Source: Alloboseaceae bacterium BT-24-1
GTDB taxonomy: Bacteria > Pseudomonadota > Alphaproteobacteria > Rhizobiales > Beijerinckiaceae
DNA length: 64,000 nt
Assembly: GCA_025846845.1 (NCBI GenBank)
Contig: JAOYTL010000012.1
Coordinates: 1-64,000 of the forward strand
Reading direction: 5' to 3'
Shown: piece after piece, positions 58,802 to 64,000 of the stretch
Layout of the letters: each line of letters starts with the position of its first letter
Numbering within the stretch: the stretch's first letter is position 1
Notes under the pieces: generated by a model
What the model saw: the letters and a program-made list of their open reading frames with translations, nothing else
What the model was told of the DNA's origin: nothing
Databases searched by the model: none
Program-made: the position numbers and the translations under genes

Positions 58802-59686
58802 TCAGTCGCCGATCGGCTGCCCCTCGGTGCTGCCATGGAGGGCGATCAGCGTGGCACGCGCCCGCCAGAGCTTCTTCGAAACGATCTTCATGCGGCGGGC
58901 TCCCAGCAGCGTCGCCATGCAGTCGAGCAGGAAGAGTTGCCCGTAGCGGCCGCGATTGGGCATGTAGAAGAACTTCTCCTCGTCGAAGGCCTGCAGCGGC
59001 ACCAGCACGCTGGCGAGCCCGGCAAGCGGGCTCGGCGGATGGGTGACGGCGATGACCCCCGCGCCCTGGCTGCGGGCGATCTCGGCGCTGTCGAGCAGCG
59101 AGCGCGGCTTGCCGGTGACCGAGAAGATCAGGAGGACGTCGTCCGGGCCGCAGGTCGCGGCCATGACGCGCTGTTGATAGGGGTCGGCCGTCGATGACGC
59201 CGCGACATCGAGGCGGAACAGCCGGTTCTCCGCCTCCGTTGCGACATTGGCCGAGCTGCCGCCGACGCCGAAGCAGAACACGCGGCGCGCCTTGTCGAGC
59301 ACATCGACGGCGTCCTCGATCGCCTTCGGATCATGCTGGTTGAAGGCCATCGCCAGCGCCTGGATGGTGGCGTTGTAGACGTGCTCGGCGACCTCGTTGC
59401 CGGTGTCGGCCGGCTGCTGGCGCTCGGCCGCCAAATACATCCGGCCGATCGCATATTCCTGCGCCAGGCGGATCTTAAAGTCGGTGAAGCCGTCGCAGCC
59501 CATGCGGCGGGCAAAGCGGACCACGGTCGGCTCGCTGACCTGCGCTTGCGTGGAAAGATCCCTGGTGCTGATCCGAGTCGCGCCATCGATGTCGGCCAGG
59601 ATGATCTCGGCGACGCTGCGCTCGGCCCGGTTCATCTCGGGCGCTTCATGCCGCATGCGATCGATCAGGCTGGTCACGTGGCGCAT
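58802..59686 (-). CDS. RpiR/MurR-family transcriptional regulator
   Basis: 294 aa from the ATG at 59686 (MRHVTSLIDRMRHEAPEMNR), with AGGA upstream. N-terminal HTH_6 domain (about 1-80: SEPTVVRFARRMGCDGF), then a SIS sugar-phosphate-binding domain (about 120-260: FCFGVGGSSANVATEAE, FSVTGKPRSLLDSA). RpiR proteins usually sense a sugar phosphate or acid and control adjacent catabolic genes. It precedes the enzyme/transport operon in the same direction. Confidence 0.92.
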   Translation of the reverse strand: MRHVTSLIDRMRHEAPEMNRAERSVAEIILADIDGATRISTRDLSTQAQVSEPTVVRFARRMGCDGFTDFKIRLAQEYAIGRMYLAAERQQPADTGNEVAEHVYNATIQALAMAFNQHDPKAIEDAVDVLDKARRVFCFGVGGSSANVATEAENRLFRLDVAASSTADPYQQRVMAATCGPDDVLLIFSVTGKPRSLLDSAEIARSQGAGVIAVTHPPSPLAGLASVLVPLQAFDEEKFFYMPNRGRYGQLFLLDCMATLLGARRMKIVSKKLWRARATLIALHGSTEGQPIGD

Positions 59687-59794
59687 CGTCCTGTTCCCGG
59701 CGCTCCTGCTGCGGCACCGGGAATGTCTTGGCATGCGATGGCGGATTTGGCCAAGCGGGCGATGCGAGGCCCCCGCCGACGAGGCCTATCCGGT

Positions 59795-60229
59795 TCAGGA
59801 CGTCGTGGCCCGGCCTCTGCGGCCACGCTGAACCGGCGTCGCACGAGGCCTTGCGACCGGCTCCATCCTGGCGAAGACCGGATTCGGACTGTGGTCGAGC
59901 GCGGCTCCGGTAGCCACATCGACACCCATGCCGATCACGCCACCAATCAGGACGTTGCCCGCGAAACCGGCTGCGCCGCCGCCGCTGACATCGGTCCTGA
60001 CACTGACCTGCTGGTCCTTGTGGCCCTCCAGCGAGAAGGTCGCGACGAACTCCTGCCGGCGCGAGATCGGTAATGTGCACGGCGTTGCCGGACAGGTCAG
60101 CCCGGTCGAGGTCCGCATTTCCGCGCCAGGCGGATCGGAGTTGAACGTGACGTCATTGTTCATGCCACGCGTAACCGTGCCGCACGCGCCCAGCCCGAGC
60201 GCGACGGCACACGCCATCAGCTTCTTCAT
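59795..60229 (-). CDS. Putative lipoprotein with PEGA-like domain
   Basis: 144 aa from the ATG at 60229 (MKKLMACAVALGLGACGTV); lipobox LGAC with Cys at 16. A PEGA-like beta module (VTFNSDPPGAEMRTSTGLTC, LEGHKDQQVSV) is followed by a glycine-rich hydrophobic segment and an Arg-rich tail. Cell-envelope protein of unknown role. Confidence 0.75.
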   Translation of the reverse strand: MKKLMACAVALGLGACGTVTRGMNNDVTFNSDPPGAEMRTSTGLTCPATPCTLPISRRQEFVATFSLEGHKDQQVSVRTDVSGGGAAGFAGNVLIGGVIGMGVDVATGAALDHSPNPVFARMEPVARPRATPVQRGRRGRATTS

Positions 60230-60334
60230 GTGATTGCCGCCCCATATTCCCCATACTGGAAGTTGCATAGGCGGCTGCATTCGTCGACCGGCTCCGCAAC
60301 TTTTCCACAGCGGCCGGTCTGTTTCGTCGAAGCG

Positions 60335-60475
60335 TCAGCGGCACTCGGTCAATTCGCCGTTGCTGACCCTATGCGTATGGCAGGTCACGGCACGCGTCTC
60401 CTCGCGTGCGCAGGCAGAGGCCATCAAGGCGATGAGCAGCGAAGCGACAATGAGAGTGCAGGGCCGGAAGGACAT
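60335..60475 (-). CDS. Small putative lipoprotein
   Basis: 46 aa from the ATG at 60475 (MSFRPCTLIVASLLIALMAS), with a possible lipobox ASAC followed by a 25-residue tail with two Cys (TCHTHRVSNGELTEC). Weakly supported because it is short. Confidence 0.5.
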   Translation of the reverse strand: MSFRPCTLIVASLLIALMASACAREETRAVTCHTHRVSNGELTECR

Positions 60476-60610
60476 GCGAGTATCCGTCGGGACTTTGCCG
60501 GGGCGCTCTGTCTCAAGCGGTGCGATTTGCACCCGTTTCATTCCAACGCCGGAAACGACACCGCCAGCCAACGACCCCGCTCAACCGATTGAAATAAAAG
60601 AAGAAAATGG

Positions 60611-60685
60611 TCGGAGCGAGAGGATTCGAACCTCCGACCCCTTGTCCCCCAGACAAGTGCGCTAACCGGGCTGCGCTACGCTCCG
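60611..60685 (-). tRNA. tRNA-Pro(GGG)
   Basis: Minus strand. The acceptor stem CGGAGCG pairs with CGCTCCG followed by discriminator A. Anticodon stem CTTGT/ACAAG encloses the 7-nt loop CTGGGGG, so the anticodon is GGG. T arm GGAGG-TTCGAAT-CCTCT. No CCA is encoded. A T-rich stretch follows the 3' end. Confidence 0.96.
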
Positions 60686-60753
60686 ACGCGACGGCTTATA
60701 GAGGGCCGGCCGCCGCGATGCAACGCGTCAATCGCTGGGTGACGCTGCTCGAT

Positions 60754-60957
60754 TCACAGCTGTCGATCATCATGTGAGGGCGGCGCGACCTCGGCCGGCG
60801 TGATGCCTCGTCGGCCCGAGCGGCGGACCAGCGTGCGGATGAGGCCGGCAAGCACGATCACCAGCGGCAGGGCCAGCGCCGCATTGTTCTCGAAGGCGAG
60901 CCATAACGAGGCCGCGAGCGTCGCGATGATCCCGAGGATCAGGAGGATGTTGGTCAT
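60754..60957 (-). CDS. Small two-helix membrane protein
   Basis: 67 aa from the ATG at 60957 (MTNILLILGIIATLAASLWL). Two hydrophobic segments (about 3-21 and 27-45), then a basic linker VRRSGRRG and polar tail. Function unknown. Confidence 0.55.
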   Translation of the reverse strand: MTNILLILGIIATLAASLWLAFENNAALALPLVIVLAGLIRTLVRRSGRRGITPAEVAPPSHDDRQL

Positions 60958-61073
60958 GCCTGCCTCCGTCCGGCTACGGAGCGCCCGGCGGCGAGGCAAA
61001 GCCCCGCGCCACGGCCAATCCACTAGTCAGCCGGCCAACCATATCCGGACTTTCCGGGCGAAACCTGGAGCCG

Positions 61074-61358
61074 TCAAGCGAAGGTCGACGCCAGACCCCG
61101 GCCTTGGCGCTGAGGTCGCTCAACGGCGTGGCCTGAATTCCCCTTGGCGCGGCGCTCGCTCCTCAGGCGAGGCGGGTGCAAATCTGCGCTGGCAGCCGAC
61201 ACAGGCAGCAGCGAGGGCTCGACCGCGGCCGATGTCATATTGAAGGGATCGGCGGCGTACGCGAGAGTCCGCGCGCCGATACGCGCCTGTGCGCTGGCAT
61301 AGTCGGCGGCCTGATCGCGCACCCTGTCGACGAAGGCCTCGAAGAGATTGAACATCAT
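61074..61358 (-). CDS. Hypothetical small protein
   Basis: 94 aa from an ATG pair at 61358/61355. The N-terminal part FNLFEAFVDRVRDQAADYAS is an amphipathic helix; the rest is rich in Ala, Arg and Ser without a domain. Acceptable codon pattern, but no family recognised. Confidence 0.4.
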   Translation of the reverse strand: MMFNLFEAFVDRVRDQAADYASAQARIGARTLAYAADPFNMTSAAVEPSLLPVSAASADLHPPRLRSERRAKGNSGHAVERPQRQGRGLASTFA

Positions 61359-61486
61359 GGCTTTCTGCTCCTTGCCGCATCGCGGCGTCGCGAAGACAAC
61401 GCGCGAGAACGACATCGGTGCCGCCGGAGGGCGACGGCCGAGGCGTTTCGCGGCATGGTAGGGGGCCGAAGCCAAGGACCGGCGCC

Positions 61487-61789
61487 ATGACCCGCCCTGC
61501 CCTGCTCGCTCTGCTCGGCCTTCTTGTCCATGGCGGCGACGCCAGGGCCTCGCTGTTCTGCGTCGTTCCCGAAACGGCCGACGGCTTCGTTGCGCTCCGC
61601 TCCGCCCCCAGTGCGCAGGGTCGGCTGATCCTGCGCATGAAGGCTGGCGACGAGGTCCAGATCATCGAAGGCGGACGTGGCGGCTGGAGCAAAGTCAGGC
61701 ACTGGCCCGGCGATGCGAGGCTGGCGAAGGGCTATACCGGCTTCACCGAGGGCCATGCCGCACGGCGCTTCCTCAGAGATTGCGGCTGA
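61487..61789 (+). CDS. Secreted SH3-like domain protein
   Basis: 100 aa from the ATG at 61487 (MTRPALLALLGLLVHGGDAR), with AAGGA upstream. Signal peptide to about residue 21, then a bacterial SH3 (SH3_3) module: FVALRSAPSAQGRLILRMKA and GGWSKVRHW. Two Cys at the domain ends (FCVV, DCG) may bridge. Likely periplasmic; binds cell-wall or protein ligands. Confidence 0.72.
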   Translation: MTRPALLALLGLLVHGGDARASLFCVVPETADGFVALRSAPSAQGRLILRMKAGDEVQIIEGGRGGWSKVRHWPGDARLAKGYTGFTEGHAARRFLRDCG

Positions 61790-61888
61790 GCGACGACAGA
61801 GCCAATTCCGGTCCATGAAACGCCGACGTCGACTTTGCCGACACGAACCGAATCGTCTTCATTGAAGCGGAGCTGGAGGCCGCCGCAC

Positions 61889-62722
61889 ATGACCACGCCC
61901 TGCATCATCACGGTCGCGATCACCGGCTCGCTGCCGGGCAAGCGCGACAACCCGGCGGTGCCGATCACGATCGCCGAGCAGGTCGAGTCGACCCAGGAAG
62001 CCTTCGAGGCCGGGGCGAGCCTGGCGCATTGCCATGTCCGCAACGACGAGGGCACGCCGAGCTCCGATCCCGAGCGTTTCGGGCGGCTGCTCGAGGGCCT
62101 GCGCAAGCATTGCCCCGGCATGATCGTGCAGTTCTCGACCGGTGGGCGTTCCGGCGCAGGCCGCGAGCGCGGCGGCATGATTCCGCTGAAGCCCGACATG
62201 GCCTCGCTCTCGACCGGCTCCTGCAATTTCCCGACGCGCGTCTATGAGAACAGCCCTGAGCTGGTCGACTGGCTCGCAGCCGAGATGAAGGCCCATGGCG
62301 TCAAGCCGGAGATCGAGGCCTTCGACCTGTCGATGATCTTCAAGGCGGTCGAGATGGGCGTCGCCGGCGCGATCGAGGGGCCGCTGCACGTCCAATTCGT
62401 CATGGGCGTCAAGAACGCCATGCCGGTCGACCGCGCCGTGTTCGAGTTCTACATCGCGACGCTCAAGCGCCTCGCTCCAGATGCGACCTGGACCGGTGCC
62501 GGCATCGGCCGCGACCAGATCACCCTCAACCGCTGGTCGCTCGAGCTCGGTGGCCATTGCCGCACGGGCCTCGAAGACAATGTCCGGCTCGACCGCGACA
62601 GGCTGGCACCGTCGAACGCCGCTCTGGTCGAACGCATCGTCGCGCTCTGCCCCGAATATGGCCGCCGGCCGGCGAGCGCAGCGGAGGCGCGCAGCATGCT
62701 GAAACTGCCGCTGGCTGCGTGA
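61889..62722 (+). CDS. BKACE (DUF849) beta-keto acid cleavage enzyme
   Basis: 277 aa from the ATG at 61889, with GGAGG upstream; an ATG at 61835 adds residues outside the family. TIM-barrel family that splits beta-keto acids with acetyl-CoA; zinc ligands in AHCHVRNDEGTPSSD and active-site GSCNFPTRVYENSP and GIGRDQITLNRW are conserved. Substrate (3-keto-5-aminohexanoate or another) unknown. Confidence 0.9.
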   Translation: MTTPCIITVAITGSLPGKRDNPAVPITIAEQVESTQEAFEAGASLAHCHVRNDEGTPSSDPERFGRLLEGLRKHCPGMIVQFSTGGRSGAGRERGGMIPLKPDMASLSTGSCNFPTRVYENSPELVDWLAAEMKAHGVKPEIEAFDLSMIFKAVEMGVAGAIEGPLHVQFVMGVKNAMPVDRAVFEFYIATLKRLAPDATWTGAGIGRDQITLNRWSLELGGHCRTGLEDNVRLDRDRLAPSNAALVERIVALCPEYGRRPASAAEARSMLKLPLAA

Positions 62723-62828
62723 AGATGCGCCCGCAATGGCAAGGTTTCATTAACGTATTCTGTTCAAATGCGGTTCACAGGGTGAAGGTTATCTTCATGA
62801 TGCTGCCCCGATCACTGGAGGCCTCGTC

Positions 62829-62978
62829 ATGACCCTGGACTGGCGCAACAGCCTGATGCTCGGCTTCATCGCAGCCGTATTCGTCGTCTGCCTGTTCGGC
62901 CCCTATATGATCTCGGTGATGCTCGGCGGGCTCGGCCTGACATGCTATCTCTCGAAGCACATCAGGCCTGGAGCATAG
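62829..62978 (+). CDS. Very small membrane protein (49 aa)
   Basis: Starts at the ATG at 62829 with GGAGG 7 nt upstream, and stops at TAG 62976-62978. The translation begins MTLDWRNSLMLGFIAAVFVV and ends KHIRPGA. Two close hydrophobic segments. Not similar to anything I can name; the strong ribosome-binding site supports it as real. It ends 6 bp before the convergent esterase gene. Confidence 0.5.
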   Translation: MTLDWRNSLMLGFIAAVFVVCLFGPYMISVMLGGLGLTCYLSKHIRPGA

Positions 62979-62984
62979 GGCTCC

Positions 62985-63614
62985 TCAAGCTGCGAGCGCG
63001 GGACGCTGAGCGAACCAATCCCGCACGAGCCCCAGATCCGCCTGCGACAGGCCATGCCCGGTCGGCAAGCTGCGGTGCTCGACCAAAGCGCCGGCCGCGC
63101 TGAGCGTCGCCGCCAGCCGCGCCGCATTCTCCTCCGGGATGATCGGATCGAAACTGCCGGAGACGATCAGCACCGGCTTTCCGCCAAGCGCCGCCGCCGG
63201 AGGCTTGACGAAGGGCGACATCGCCCGCAGCAGAACCGCCCCCGAGAGCACCTCCGGCCTGAGCAGCAGCATCGCGGCGGCGATGTTGGCACCGTTCGAG
63301 AAGCCGAGCGCGATCGGGGCCGGCAAACCGTATTCCGCCCGCGCCTGCCCGACGAAGTCGGCGAGCTCATGCGTGCGCCGGCGCAGATCGTCCTCGTCGA
63401 AGACGCCCTCGGCGAGGCGGCGAAAGAAGCGCGGCATGCCGGCTTCAAGCGTACGGCCGCGCGGCGAGAGCAAAGCCGCCCCCGGCGCGACGGTGCGCCC
63501 GAGCGGCAGCAGATCGTTCTCGTCGCCGCCGGTGCCATGCAGCAGCAGGAGCGGCGCCTGGCCGGGCACGGTCGCCGGATCGAAGCGATGGATGAAGGTT
63601 TCGGACGCGCTCAT
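62985..63614 (-). CDS. Phospholipase/carboxylesterase-family alpha/beta hydrolase (MhqD-like)
   Basis: 209 aa from the ATG at 63614, which has AAAGGAGG 7 nt upstream; earlier ATGs at 63647 and 63632 are less likely. Catalytic Ser in GFSNGANIAA, Asp in SGSFDPIIPEENAA, His in PTGHGLS; oxyanion LLLHGTGGDENDLL. It follows a VOC dioxygenase gene in the same direction, the arrangement of Bacillus mhqO-mhqD, which detoxifies quinones and hydroquinones. Confidence 0.88.
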   Translation of the reverse strand: MSASETFIHRFDPATVPGQAPLLLLHGTGGDENDLLPLGRTVAPGAALLSPRGRTLEAGMPRFFRRLAEGVFDEDDLRRRTHELADFVGQARAEYGLPAPIALGFSNGANIAAAMLLLRPEVLSGAVLLRAMSPFVKPPAAALGGKPVLIVSGSFDPIIPEENAARLAATLSAAGALVEHRSLPTGHGLSQADLGLVRDWFAQRPALAA

Positions 63615-63683
63615 GACGCGGCCTCCTTTCATGATGATAGCGGGCATGGGCGCTCCGCCCGAAGGCGGAGCGCATCTTGAGTG

Positions 63684-64000
63684 TCAGGCCAGCGCCGGCA
63701 GGACGGCCTCGATCTCGGCGCGGCGCGTCTCGTACTGCGCCGGCAGCTTGAGGGCGCCACCGAGATCCTCGGCCGGCTCGTCGATGGCGAAGCCGGGCGC
63801 GTCGGTCGCGATCTCGAACAGCACGCCGCCGGGCTCGCGGAAGTAGACGGAGCGGAAATAGAACCGATCCCTCTGCTCCGTGGTGCGCAGGCCGAATGTC
63901 TCGGCCAGCTGCTTCACCATGCGCTCCTGCTCGGCGTCGTCGCCAGCGCGGAAGGCGATGTGGTGCACCGAGCCCGCGCCCATCCGTGCCGGCAGGAAGC
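63684..64000 (-). CDS. Ring-cleaving dioxygenase (VOC/glyoxalase, MhqO-like), C-terminal part
   Basis: Partial gene: the frame continues past the right edge, so the N-terminal two-thirds are missing. The visible part (about 105 aa) has HHIAFR with an Fe(II) His, RFYFRSVYFREPGGVLFEIA with the Glu ligand, and ends in a polar tail. Extradiol-type quinone/hydroquinone dioxygenase is the best fit, paired with the esterase. Confidence 0.8.
   Translation of the reverse strand, partial: FLPARMGAGSVHHIAFRAGDDAEQERMVKQLAETFGLRTTEQRDRFYFRSVYFREPGGVLFEIATDAPGFAIDEPAEDLGGALKLPAQYETRRAEIEAVLPALA

Noticed and set aside
1..64000. CRISPR array or prophage
   Set aside because: No regularly spaced repeat-spacer series and no cluster of phage structural, integrase or lysis genes on either strand.

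Overview
The window looks like the chromosome of an alphaproteobacterium of the order Hyphomicrobiales (Rhizobiales), most likely Bosea or a close relative. The evidence is indirect: high G+C, small families typical of this order (DUF3126, DUF2842, LapG-type BTLCP peptidase, PAS_5 protein), two perfect CtrA-type boxes (TTAA-N7-TTAAC), and the order serS-surE-pcm-nlpD-like. There is no rRNA, CRISPR array, prophage or origin. Nearly everything is ordinary chromosomal sequence, with one IS element and several families of intergenic palindromic repeats.

Layout. 0.3-6.4 kb (minus strand): seryl-tRNA synthetase, SurE, Pcm and an NlpD-like lipoprotein. An IS5-family element has landed inside a dispersed repeat between pcm and the nlpD-like gene. 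SerRS carries an in-frame, A+T-richer insertion of about 80 residues. 6.6-16.8 kb: two overlapping membrane protein genes (GDYXXLXY and DUF2157), thrS with a leader hairpin that mimics a threonine anticodon arm, a Cys-rich repeat protein, YidD, a PAP2 phosphatase, an Fe-S scaffold, FolE, HisI, a patatin, a CBS protein and a rhomboid protease. 16.9-21.8 kb: PAS, PilZ and LapG-like genes with CtrA-type boxes, a gamma carbonic anhydrase and small conserved proteins. 22-36 kb: a serine hydrolase, an SHMT-like enzyme divergent from a LysR regulator, rplM-rpsI with a leader hairpin, a thioesterase, an enoyl-CoA hydratase, a Bug solute-binding protein followed by an FAD monooxygenase, O-acetylhomoserine sulfhydrylase, a chlorite-dismutase-family protein, a HIT protein and CtaA.

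36.3-50.9 kb is an exopolysaccharide region: a deacetylase, a GNAT acyltransferase, a Wzc-like protein with a degraded kinase domain, a Wza-like lipoprotein, a GT4 glycosyltransferase, then a polyprenyl-phosphate sugar transferase, an O-antigen-ligase-type polymerase and a methyltransferase. It is split by an ECF sigma/anti-sigma pair, a SorAB-type sulfite dehydrogenase and a paired SMR transporter, followed by an A+T-rich stretch. 51-59.7 kb is a coherent minus-strand catabolic/uptake unit: an RpiR regulator, an enolase-superfamily enzyme, a creatininase-family amidohydrolase and a complete oligopeptide-type ABC transporter, with operator-like palindromes in front of the operon. 59.8-64 kb holds small lipoproteins and membrane proteins, tRNA-Pro(GGG), a BKACE enzyme, and a carboxylesterase/ring-cleaving dioxygenase pair that runs off the right edge.

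The observations most worth a second look are the SerRS insertion, the tRNA-Thr-like hairpin in the thrS leader, the HIT protein whose tail duplicates the end of the adjacent ctaA, the putative operator pair of the RpiR cluster, and the hairpin-U-tract leader of rplM-rpsI.
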